A stretch of DNA of 64,000 nt from Siniperca chuatsi. Its lineage: Eukaryota; Chordata; Actinopteri; Centrarchiformes; Sinipercidae. The notes under the pieces are model-generated. The model searched no databases, was not told where the DNA came from, and saw only the letters and a program-made list of their open reading frames with translations. Shown here in pieces: positions 34,201-46,200 of the stretch (positions are counted from its first letter, which is position 1; each line of letters begins with the position of its first letter). The stretch lies in the NCBI RefSeq assembly GCF_020085105.1, contig NC_058045.1, positions 11,913,833 through 11,977,832 of the forward strand. Reading direction: 5' to 3'. The translations under genes and the position numbers were made by a program.

Positions 34201-35957
34201 CAGCACTACTAAAGAACTGCTGGTGGCAGGGCAGATCATAATGTTTCTTTATCAGAGATGTGGTTTCTGAAAAGTCAACAGCAGGGTTAAAAAGGACAAT
34301 AAGAGCATTGATTTGATTTACATTCAATCACAATGAACATTGCACCTTAGGTCTTCAACCTTTATTGAAACATTGTCATCTCAGTACTACCCTCTTGTGG
34401 TGGGTCTGTACTGGAACAGCTATAACTTGGCAGTTACTGTATATCATTCCAAAAAACACTTTTTGACACACACTTAAACAGTGCAACTAAAAAATAAAAC
34501 CTGTGTTAGTTCTGCTTATTTTTGTATGTTTACAGTAAGATGCTAACGGAACAAGGACAGTCCCTATTGTTTTGTACTTTGGCTTTCCTTCACTCTCTAT
34601 TGAAAAGTGGTACGGGAAAGTGGCAGGATCCTGTCAAAACGCTCCACTCTGCCCTGGCCAAGGTTCAAGTGGAGTAACTTGGCTACCATGTGTTACCAGG
34701 CACTAAAGGACAGAATGATGTCAGTGCTAACAATATACCTGGAAAGTCCTAAATGAGAGAACTTCTCAGAAATGTTTTCCAAAATGTTCAAGTCACATCA
34801 GTAATTCAAGCGTACCTCTCAGACCAAGTGTACGAATATAATGAATTTGAGGTAAATTATAAAAGATGCTATAAAAGAAGAAAATATTAACTCTGTTTCT
34901 CTGAAAATATTCCCCAAACTGAAGCTGATCAGAACACATACATGCACAGACATACATGCCTACTGTGGGTCTGTGTGTGTATATGCTCTGTGTTTGTGTA
35001 TGATACTTACAAGTATCAAAATCATGAATACAGGGGTGCTCCGATAGCTCAACTGAGTCCTTACTGCAGTGGCCTGGGTTCAAATCCCAAAGTTCATTGT
35101 TGTTCTGGTTGTCATCAACAATAGATTTTAGGAAATAGCTCAGCGTTTTCTGAGATTCTGAAGAAGGGAAATATAAATCATGCAGACCAGGGAGACAGAT
35201 GATCAGTCCTCTTATAATATTTGAATATATGAAATCTTCATAATGTATATTAACATGTATCACATAAATGCTGACAAAACTTTACATCCAATCTCGTCTT
35301 ATTTTTCAAGTGTCTGACCATATCTTTCCATTAGGGGGCAGTATATGCTCAGGTTAAAAAACAACAGTACAGCCACTGAGAAGACAAACTGAGAGGGAGA
35401 TTTTAGTCTGGCTGATACATTAAATATTCTCTAATTATTACAAAGATTTGCAAAACTGTAAATCCAATCAAAATTATCTCGTCAAACACTGAACTAGAGT
35501 ACATAATTTATGAATTCGTCATTCAGCTTGCATAAAACCCCTCCATAACAGCCATGCATTCTTTCAAAAATCTTAACAGGTTACATTTTCTTTTCTAGGT
35601 GCCATTAGTTTGACATGTAGGCCTGCATGCTATTGTGTTATTTTTATTTGCTGTAGACAGCATCCCAGTTAAAACATCATCTCCCATGTGCCATCGATCT
35701 TGTGTCAAAGTGGGATGAAGCACAGCAATGAAGACTGTCCTACAGTGATGGCTGGTCTGCTGACACGATTTTGGCTGGTGTAGGTCTCCTTTACTGCACA
35801 AATTCAAAGCATTTTCAAAATAAGAGCGATCATTCAAATATTTCGTGCGTTCATCTTTATGCGTGCATTTTCAGGTCTATTTTATCGCACAGGGTTGCTC
35901 ATCTGAATCAATAGCCTACTATTGAGCCTTAAAATCCATCTTGATCTGGCTACATCT
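34201..35957. other. upstream noncoding region
   Basis: Lies between the C2CD4 gene and the putative plus-strand promoter. It holds the SINE fragment at 35036. The frame at 34793-35263 (156 codons, minus) crosses that fragment and a TG-rich stretch and is not a convincing gene. Confidence 0.5.
35036..35092 (+). repeat. tRNA-derived SINE fragment with B box
   Basis: GGTGCTCCGATAGCTCAACT leads directly to GAGTCCTTACTGCAG, then GGTTCAAATCC (B box, 35077-35087). Compared with the copy at 27011, the segment between the A box and GAGTCC is deleted, but the B box is kept. The two copies are damaged in complementary places. Confidence 0.7.
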
Positions 35958-35984
35958 ACCCATGGTTTATCAGAAACCATGGGT
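35958..35984. repeat. inverted repeat near the putative promoter
   Basis: The arms ACCCATGGTTT and AAACCATGGGT are perfect 11-base inverses with a 5-base loop. It lies just before the GC-richer block at 36 kb. It could be a binding-site palindrome or chance. Confidence 0.6.
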
Positions 35985-35999
35985 GAGTGTGACGCCGCT

Positions 36000-36168
36000 T
36001 CCTTTTTTCGGCGCATAGATATGCGGTCGTTTTTCTCCCCCCCCCCCAATCTCTCTCCACTGTACGTTAAACGAGGAGGGGCTTGATGCCGTGGAGGAGG
36101 CAGGCAGGCAGGCTGAGCTGACCCGCTTGCGGTGTGTGTCGCATGCATTAACGAGTGACAGACATCAG
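36000..36168 (+). promoter_or_regulatory. putative promoter and noncoding first exon of a plus-strand gene
   Basis: This block is GC- and CpG-richer than its surroundings (TTTTTTCGGCGCAT, TATGCGGTCG, GACCCGCTTGCGG). It has a C11 run, a CCAAT word at 36044-36048 and a GGAGGGGCTTG GC-box-like word. It ends in a consensus donor, ATCAG|GTAGGA, at 36168/36169. No good start codon precedes the donor, so a 5' UTR exon is likely. Human C2CD4B (minus) and TLN2 (plus) lie divergently in this order, so talin-2 is a candidate. That is inference only, because no talin coding exon lies in the window. Confidence 0.4.
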
Positions 36169-39100
36169 GTAGGATTTCGCCTTCATTTTTGATAAGCTGT
36201 TTGCCTGTGTGTTGTAAACCCTGGCGCTATTGTTCAAGGTGCCGTTCCTCCCAAAAAGATCTCACTACAGGGAGGTGGACCGCTCGATGTTGGCTCAGCA
36301 GAAGCGCTGAAAACATTTCATATTAACAGCCTGCAGACGACCTTTTCACATGGTTAGTGTGATGTGTTCCACTTCACCATATCCTTGCTCTTCTTCTGGA
36401 TTCAACATCAGTCGATTTGCTTCACCTGGTGCGTTATTATAAGCTTGTCAAGTCGATTGCTTCGCTTAAAATGTGACTAACTGCTTTTGACATTGACAGA
36501 TAAGATGAATATTTGATTGACCTACTTGTTTGGCGTTGTTGCTGTATGTTAAATATTTGGGTTTGCCGAATTTCGTGCTTAGAAGTAGGCTAAATAGGCA
36601 ACTAATGCTGCCCAGCTCCAGCATCCTCGCTGCTCTGCAAAGAAATATGCTGTACAGTAACTTGGACTTGACCTGAATGTTATCTGGATCGGCTCAACAT
36701 CAAAGCTTCATTGACGATGTGAGACAGTGGTGCGCATGCAGCGATGTAACCACTAATGTTTTACAGTAGGCTGACAAAGATATGGGCAGAAAAGGCAGGG
36801 GTGGTCTATAATGGTCAGTTTGGTCAAGTTTGTTGAGACTGCTGAAGCTTGCCAGCCCATTAATCCTTTGCCCCAGTGATAAAAATCTGCTATTTCATGG
36901 ATCCCAGTAGGAAAATTCCTTCTTTTTAACTTGACACCTGCCTGCTTGCAGAGGTCAGAGTGCATGCTCACCTGGCTATAGTTCTGTTACTTTCTCCAAG
37001 ACACCAGCAGGGAGGATGTGCATTGAAGGACATGTCTCCTTAACTGCTAGGCTGCCCTGCTGCCTCATACAGATGTGTGTGTGCTGCACTTGTGAAGATA
37101 TTTTTTATGAGCTGCGACATGTGGTTGTTTCACACAGGTACAGGGCATTTAATGTTACTCCAACACAGTGACTGTGGGGTGAAGGGGGCACACAGTAAAG
37201 CCCTATATATCTTTCCATGCTTGGTTTTACATTCAGTGCATTACTTTGCGGAACAAATGTATGAGTGTTGGGCTGACTCACCAGGCCAAACCACATTAGC
37301 TACACGTCAGCCTCTTTTGACATATTCATTTACTGAAGAAGCTCTTGGCTGCTATGACCAACTGTCTGAAAATACCCCACCCTTCTACAGTATAGAGCAG
37401 CTGAGCATTTTCTATGGAGGAGGGGTTTCAAACTGATATTGAAGACATGTTTTATATGAGTGATGTAACTATAAAAGTCAAGCTGTATCAGCATGATGCA
37501 GACAGCTGTGATTCTGGATGTTCTTTATACAGTAAGGCACCACTGAGGGTGCCAGGGGCTTGATTCCAACTGGGAGTACTCATACTATAAATGTACTCCC
37601 GGGTGGTACTGTACGGCACCAGTTAGTGTAGGATAAAAGCATCCACCAACCACACTGTAGGAAATGGTATATGGGCTCCTCAGCATTATTGCATGTTGCT
37701 TAAATATACCTTGTACCTTGTACCTCAATGAATTTGTATCATTTCTTCATAGGCTCTCTCTGTCTTACCTTAATGTGTAAAAAGTGCCAAGATGCTAGGT
37801 GGCTGCATCCTGGTTTGATGTGTTCTGTCTTTCTGAAAAGTGTACAGTCCATATAGTGTGCATTATCTCAATACAGTGTCTCAAAATTAAATAGGTTGGA
37901 TGTTGAAAGTTGGAGGTGTCATGCATTACCGGTTTTGCTTTGCTGTCTACTTCATGTGTGATGGAGTAGAAGTCTCAGAGAAATACTAAAACCATGAAAT
38001 GTTTCTGTTATCAGAAATATTGACAAATGACCTCATTGCTAACATGTTCATATTTATGTTTTCAGTACCTTATCAATGATCTACTGCTGATAATGATAAA
38101 GATGATGATTTACACATTGTTGGGATTTTTAGTTATATTTGTATCTGTAATGTATGTCAACATATTTTCAAAGAGGGTAAAGTAATATGATCACATGCAT
38201 CCCTTATAGTGTCTAGAAAAAAGATTTGTTGAATGGCAGATTGGCAAAATGTGCCAATATAGAATAATCTCCAGATTACATAGTGCTGGAAAGGCTTTAT
38301 GAATTGTAAATACCCTTTCCTTATAATGGAATTGAGCTGGATTGTCTGTAGGATTAATGTATTTATGTTTAGACTAGCCATAACAGATTTGCTCATTGCG
38401 TTTGCATATATGTGTTTGTTTTTGTGTCTATGATGGACCCAGTGTTTGCAGTAGTAAGAGCAAATAGCATTGTGCAGTCAGATATCTCATTTTGTGGAAA
38501 TACTGAAGCTATGTAAACCTCAGTAGTGATACACTACACCTATTGGTTCACAATATGAGCCCTTTGCTTGCCCATGTTTAATACAGAAGTGGAGACCTTC
38601 CCAGTCTGAGCATCTGCATAGAGTATTGTACAGTACACTTTCTCACAACCCAGTACACTGATATAATTAGATCACAGCACCACCAATGTCACAAGCTCAT
38701 ATGCAGCATGCATCTGCCAGCGGCAACTGATAAAGGCTTACTGTTCTATCAAACAAAACACTAGATGCTATTCACAAGACCCAAGGTTATTTAAACAATG
38801 TTTGCCAGTTTGTAAGCATATGCCAAAAGAAATCAGAAAAGTTTTAAAATTAAACCATAAGAAGTAGCACAAATTCGTAGATATCTTCAACATTCTACAT
38901 TTCCTGCTGCCCAAGATTTTGAAATATTAAATACTGCAATTTTCCTTTGCAGTGGTAATTAAAACCAAGCACTATTTAAATGGTGCCTTTTTTCCACTCA
39001 TTGCTAGCTATTGAAAAGGCCATTACCACAGTGGTTCTGTATTATGGGAAGCTATTAAGGTTATCTCTGCTACAACAACTTTAGTTCACACTTTCAGCTC

Positions 39101-42100
39101 TGCACCTAATTTACTGGGAATCACAAGTCTCAAACATGGTCTTGAAATTAAGTGCTTTTAGTCAGTGTTCATTCAAATTCTGCAACCCAGTCATATGACC
39201 CCTGTGTCATAAATAACAATAACAAGGTCATGCATTCCCAAGTTAGTATTGTGATCCTCAAAGTGTTGATAACAGGCAATTGTTACAGACAAAGCCTCGA
39301 CTGTATTTCTGTCCTGTTCATTAGAAAGTGATTTTCCTCTCAGCTGTTGCAGTTGCTCCGTCATCAAGAATACATTCCTGGTCGGAATTCCCCAGGAAAT
39401 GTTCAGTTGGAGGTTGGGAAGTAAGGGTTTTGAGAGTCATTGGAGAGTGTGATTGTTGAACCATATTTAATGCACGAGTGTGTAGGAGGTGGAAACAAAA
39501 ACACACCCCATGCTGTCGCTGTGACCCAGCCTTTGTGTTTCGTGTTTACCAGTGAAATAGATCTCTCCTATGTATTTTCTCGCTGCTGCCTCTGTGATCT
39601 CAGTCTCATAGGGCCTGGCTCGCCTACAGATCCTGTTTTCTATAAAACAAGAGGTAGATGTATAAGCCAGTTGCCATTCTCACTCCTCCACTGGTACATA
39701 ATTCTGAATTCATAATTTTCTGTAAACAGATGAATGTGGCAGGCAGTTGATATGTGAGAGCTATAATGCAGATGGGCCATTTTTTCATTAGCAACCACTT
39801 GACCACATTCCCAATGTGCTTTCAGATTCAAAGCAAGGTTGATCTAACTTGTAATTAAAGATTGTAGTGGCATCAAATTAAATTGACGGCATGCTTGATT
39901 AGTAATTGTTGTCCACTATATGAATGTATCAAGTGTGCCGTTTAATGTACTACACTTTTATTTCACTGTTTTTAACTTGCAGAATTGTTAATAACAATAT
40001 TAATGTGTTGGTTTTGTTTTTTGACTAAAGGTAGAAAGCAGTTAATTGTAATTTTTTCTTTCCCTTTAGGATCAGATCAGCTGAGCAGACATCATGTATG
40101 CAGGACATCACGTCATTTATTATAATTAAGTGTAATAGGAAAAAAAAACAATAGGTGAAGTATATTTATTTGATTTATGTATTTATTTATTCACAGTCCT
40201 CACAAAGCTGGCAGTGGGGGCTGATACAGTACTTAATCAAGTATTTACTGTACATGTGGTCTAAATGGACGTGGCTGTGTTAGTGATGCTTAAGCACACT
40301 CAAGAAGTAGGTCAGTAGATGCCAGAGTGGTATGCTTCAGGTCAGAGGCAGTGGCAGCACTGCCTGTGGCACTTCTCATCAGTGGGTCAAATGAAGTGGG
40401 TCAAATGAGATGCCAGTTTGAAGTAGCAGACGACAGGTCTGACTTCACTGTCATGCACACAGTACATGGTCCCAAATTGGGTTAGTGTCATAAAAGAAAA
40501 GATGTGAGGGTTCCTTGACCACCAGCTGTCAGCTTAAGTAAATAGCTGTCTACTTACCTTTGGCTGCCTGGCTGCTTTTAGATGTGAATGTTAGTAAATG
40601 TAGGTACAATTGTGGTTGATTCAATTAATATTCTTTCACCTAATCTCTTGTGTGTGTGTGTGTGTCTTTTGAGATAGGGCTATTTTATTGAAGTTTAATT
40701 TAGCAGTAAGTGAGCATCAGACAAAAGCTTTAGCATCTGTGCTGAAATTTTAAGTAGTTTCCTCTTGTGCAAATTGCGTGAATGGCTTTATTAGCATTCA
40801 GTTGTACTGGTGAAGTCTCAGTAAATTGTACACCAATTAACACTACTTGATTTTGCTAGGAAAGGTGTTACTGCTGCAGATACACACAGAGTCTGTCCAG
40901 TTTAAAGTAAAACATCTCTCTTTTGGTGTTACAGAAGCGCAATGGAATGATCAGGAACATGACCCACTCTGTCTGAGACAAACTGATCATCAGTGCTAAA
41001 GATCATGTGATACCTTGCCTACCTACTCTGAAAAGGGAGAGTGGCTGAACTAATGCTATTTTGTCTCTGACATGTCTGTATCTCTCCATAACACATTCCA
41101 GTGAATCCAATTAAGAATTCATTTGGCATTGCTCTGCATTTAAGTACACAAGGAGCTAATGTACATTATTCTGTTGAAGTCAACCTTCTCCTTTCTGTTT
41201 TTGTAGTGCAAACTGCTGCTTTGGGTTTTAATGGTCACAGAATCCATAGAACACAGTTTATTACCTGGTAGTCTTTGTTCAGTTATAATGGCTGCTAGTG
41301 CCCAGTGAATAGTCACCTCGTTGTAACATGCCCAACTTCTTTTTACTTTATTAAATGTAGATATTAGTGCTTTGGGCATCTAACTGCCAGAAACTATCTC
41401 TTTGTTTAGAGGTGTATTTAAAATTATACTCAAAAGAAGATTGAGAACTAAGTGTTCTTGGGCATTCACAGTGTCTTCTGAATGGCTGTATTATGATGTG
41501 TAATCTAAGAAATGTAATTAGTCAGACAGTACATTAGAGCTTAGGTAGAGTATGTTATGTTATTAATTGTTGCTCTGCTTTTGGGACTTTTTTGTGGCAA
41601 GTATCACAAAAAAAGCACATTAGAGGCGCAATCTCAAAGGTTGTGATCTTTTTGCCCCTTTCATCAGCATGCTGGGAGTGTTTTTCACTGGGATGGGGTC
41701 TCCCAGGAGCGTCACAGGAGCCAGAGGTCAATGACAGTGGGGCAGAGATCCTAGTGATCCAGCCACTTGTCATTGATCTGCATCAATAATACATGACAGC
41801 CAAATACAGCTGAGTGGTAGGGGTCCTGCACCACAGTACAATGAAGACATGAATCACTTGATGAGATGGTGAACTGTGTTTTTTTGTTTCGTCTACACCT
41901 GCGACACAATTGTTTCAGTTACTGACAAAAATCAAAAAGCAGCATTTGAAGTAATCCCATTCTGTAAATTGCTTGTGATGGGAGATGTCCAGAGGTTGAG
42001 AGGCTTACACAGTTTTCGGACAATGGGAGCAAAGGCTAGTTGCACTGGGACAGAGGCAAGATGGCATAACAGACAGATAAAGTAAACAAAATGATAATGG

Positions 42101-42312
42101 CACCGTTGATCTTGTTTTAGGAAGAATTGACAAGGCAGTAGTTTCACATCAAGGTTAATTGAGGGCCGTCAGGTCCTTTGTGTGTACAGCAGCTGTCAGG
42201 CTGTTTTCGTGACTGCCCAGGGGAAAGGACTCTCCTGTCTGAAGAGCAGCACTGAAATTACTGATATCCTCTGCTCTGATCCTCTGCAGGCTGCGAAGGC
42301 TGCTGACCGAGC

Positions 42313-42317
<5 letters not shown>
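36169..42317. other. noncoding stretch, possibly first intron
   Basis: No coding exon recognised. The frame at 37077-37436 (119 codons) lacks known domains. A short direct duplication, GTGGGTCAAATGA, occurs at about 40383-40409, and a (TG) run at about 40650. If the exon at 36 kb is real, this is its intron. Confidence 0.5.

Positions 42318-42363
<46 letters not shown>
42318..42363. repeat. (CT)23 microsatellite
   Basis: An uninterrupted 46-base CT run, the longest pure dinucleotide tract in the window, likely highly polymorphic. Arg-Glu and Ser-Leu repeat frames across it are artefacts. Confidence 0.97.
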
Positions 42364-42365
<2 letters not shown>

Positions 42366-42855
42366 TCAGAGCTATTTAGTGTCAGCACCTTGAGTCTCAA
42401 AGAAGAACTGTGTGTTACTCTGACACACTCTTGTCGAAATTATTTCATATTGGCCTGGCAAGAGTGCATTTAGCAGCTGGAAGCTGTACTGTATAAGTGA
42501 TTGTGTTACTTTAGCCTTGTAGATTCAGCTCATCAGCAGTGCAGTGACCTTGTGTTAAGGTCAGAGGGACTCTCTGGTTACCCTTAGTGGAAGGCAATAT
42601 CTAGGATTACATTCGTTGCTCTGTCTTTGGAGATGGAATGATAAAGTTGACTTAGGAGTCCGTGGCATGACTTGTATTGGTGCTCTTCATAAACCTTTTT
42701 CTTTTACAGTGACCATTTTTAACTTATTTGCTTATTCTCCTTAAATCTGCGCTAATAAATATTTGTATATTAAAAACAGATTAAATGAGTATGTGGATGT
42801 GAAAGGGGTCGCTCGTAATGCTGAACCCAAGCGATTTCTAATTGTTTTCAATGAT

Positions 42856-43225
42856 AAAGCTCTAAAAAACCACTGTACACTACCTGCCCAGCACCAAATG
42901 GCAGACAGAGTGAACACCGCAGAGCATTTAGCCACATTTATTCACATATACAATATATAGGAGTTGGTGGAGACAAAAACAGGGATAAAAGAGAAATCTG
43001 ACTCACATTCGCCAGGTGGCCAGAAATACAAAACAACAAAATTATTAATGCTAATGTTCTCTGTGTCCCCTAGATGTGTAAAAAGGCAATTGTTTGCTAT
43101 CAGGTTAGCTGTAACAACTTTAGAAGATGATAATATGTAAATGTTGTGTTTTCGGCTTGTTCTGCTGACCCCAGGTAGCCAAAAAAATAAAAAATAATTT
43201 AAAATGAATGCTGCTTTAAAAAGAA
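42856..43225 (+). repeat. dispersed teleost repeat, copy B
   Basis: Related over its whole length to 9107-9470 and in the same orientation. Shared words include CACTGTACACTACCTGC, AATGGCAGACAG, GCCAGGTGGCCAGAAA and a conserved GATGTGTAAA/GATATGTAAA block. Small indels separate the copies, so both are old insertions. Confidence 0.8.
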
Positions 43226-46200
43226 AATAAAAAGCTGATGTCTTTGTCAACCAAGACCATAGTGACCAATACGGATGCATATTGAGTATCAAACGCTGTC
43301 AATTACTGAACACTGGCAATGAATGTCGGGTCAGATTTTGTTATTTTGTTTACTTCTAATTTGTTCAGATCATTTCTGATTCAAATCAGAATTTTGCCAG
43401 ATTCAGATTATTTTATTTAGACTAATTATTAAGGCTGCTGGTGTATTAGAGAGAACATATGAGAAGTTTGGCTTCTTTCGTAAAGTGAAAAGCGTTTTTT
43501 TCTAGAAAAAATATTTAGGCTATATTTCTTAAAGTAAGGTATCTAAAAAATTATTGTTTTGGTATCAGTACCAAACTCAGATATGCCATCAGAGTTAGTC
43601 ATAAAAAAAAATTCAAACGATAATCAGCCCTAGAGACCAATTACTTGACTATTTCAGGGTGAAGCTCTACTAAGATGCAGCATAAAGCACTGGAAACACT
43701 TGGAATCATTTTGCAGGGCTTCCATAGTGAACTATAGCTCAAGTACATCTTCTAACATTTGTTAATTATATAACTGTTAAATTCATCTGTCCTCGTAAAT
43801 GTGTTGATCCAACCTTAGTTGTTGTGCTGATCCTCTGGGTCAAGTGCAACATTAATTCTTATTGGTCGCTGTGGGAATAAGGTCACCTGGCCTGATGGCA
43901 CAAAATCATTAGCAAAGGAAATTTTAATTCAAGTCAGGCATTAATTATACAAAATCCTGATGTTTCCTACTGTAACCTTGTTTGTTGGTATGCTGTTGTT
44001 CTTAGAGCTGAACGAGAGCTGAATATAAATGTCGACTTTCTTCAGAACATGCATTGTCTGGCAAACCAGAACCGATGAGGTGACTTGAGTTTGTGTTCAA
44101 TTTCCTGTAACTGTGTCAGGAGCCACTGAAGTGAGGGAGATATCAACATCCTCCTAAAGCAGATTCTAACATTATCCCTCATGTCTCTATCATTATAACC
44201 ATACATCTTGGTCTGTTCGTGACATTGCATAACATCTAATGCTGGATTAGTTAAACATGCTGAGAAGCGGGATTGAACCTTTTGTTTCTCGGGAACACCT
44301 CCTGGATCTTGTGTGAGTTTGAGTATGATTACACTAAAAGGACAGTAGACTATAGCATTTACAGAACAGAAATGAGGAAAAACTAGCATTCCTTCATCTC
44401 CTGTATGGTATCACATCTTCTGACCTCTACAGGGGAGGAAAGAAAGCGACTCTAGGCTTGTTGGCACAGTCAACAAAAATGTCATATCATGTGTACATTA
44501 TCTATTTGATTGTTTCCCTTCTGTTATGCTCTCTAATGTCTTCCCTGTGGCTATTCTGTTGTGGCACTGGTTCAACCTGCTTGTGAACATGTGCAGTTCG
44601 GTAAAATAGTTATTCATTAGAATAATCATGTTATTTATAGAAGCATTGTTGAATTTAATCCACAGCTCTGAATCATGTTGTCAAAGTCAGTGAGCCGTCA
44701 AAACAAGTGGTCATTGTTTCGATGATGCCCTGCCTTTCCAACACAGCACAACATTAATGGACAGTGCTTTACGTAATATGAGACATTATGTTGAAAATTC
44801 CCTAAATAGGGCAACCATTATATGTCTACTCTATGCATGTGCTTGCATGTTGTCACAGACAGCTTCCCCAGCACTCAAGCTGTAAGAATAGCTCCTTTTC
44901 ATTTTGTGAAAGCATAATATCTTGACTGCTAATAACTATATGCAATATTAATTGGATAAAGCAGTGGCTACTTGGACAAAGTAATGGCTTAGTAGCTTTG
45001 ATTCCAAACCCTTAATGAGCTTTGCTGTATGGACAGACAGTTCTGTGGTGAAAGAAGCAGCCTTGTGTGCTACCAATATAGTTGATGTTAAATATATATG
45101 GAATATTCTGGTCCCAGTGGAAAAGGGATATTTTATGCATATTAAAGGTTAATCAAGAAGTTTGAACTATTAAATTTGGTACCAAGTATAATGTGAGCAC
45201 GTTTTTACCATTTTCTTCAGGAAAGAAGTTGAACATTTTCAGTCCAACTGCAGCAGCTGAATTGCTGCTGGAACCTCAATAGATTTGTTAATATTCCCAT
45301 GAAATACTGAAGCACTTGTCATATTTCTGTCAATGCAGTTGATACAGGTGAAGAGGATTCTGTTAGTTTGGATTACCGAGGACACTGTGCAGTCACATAG
45401 TACCTAATTCCATGACATTTGAGGATGACTTCCAGGCCTAGCACACATAGATCAGAACATTTTATCCCTCCTTCGGTCACATGTGCAAACACAGTGCAAA
45501 TACAAATTCTCTCTTGATCATCTGTTAATTCTGTGAATACAATATAAGGAATATATTAAAGCATGACAAATGTTTTACATGTTTTAGGACAAGAAATGCT
45601 GTAACATTCTTTCATATATGCACTGTGCAACATTCATTACAAACCTGCATCACTTAATTGGAATGATAATGCATGAGCTATTGCACACTCGCCACTGTTA
45701 TTACTAGAAGGCTCTTGTACAATAAGCAGTATTCACTTACTAACTCATCCAGAAAACATCAAAACATTTTCTCATACTGATGGATGTGAACAAATTGCTA
45801 GGGGTGCATGCAGTGTGCTGTTCCAAATCTATTTCTAAAAGAATATATAATGCAAAAAAAAAATCAGACAAACAGCAATCAACAATATAGGGCACAGTCT
45901 GAGAAGTGTATTTTTTGAGATCTAATATTAGAAAAGTGTTGAAGTTGTGGACATATATATGTTCCTCACTCAAATGGAGATGTTGTGTATAATTTTAAAA
46001 TGATACAGTGTTAATTTCTTGCCACCATTGCCATCTGTTCAGTCCACTATATGGCAGCTGTTTGCTTCTCTCTCCGTCGAGTCTTCAGTTTCCTCAGACA
46101 GGAGATTGATGGACCTTTAGCCAATGGAGGGTAGCTGCCCACCCGCAGTGGACATGCTACCCCTGCGAGGCTATACCCACAAGATGACACCCCCTCACTC

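Noticed and set aside
35077..35087. Functional tRNA gene
   Set aside because: Only a B-box word with a truncated head; no cloverleaf can be formed, so it is a SINE relic.
34793..35263. 156-codon minus-strand frame
   Set aside because: It crosses a SINE fragment and a TG-rich stretch, so it is not a conserved gene.
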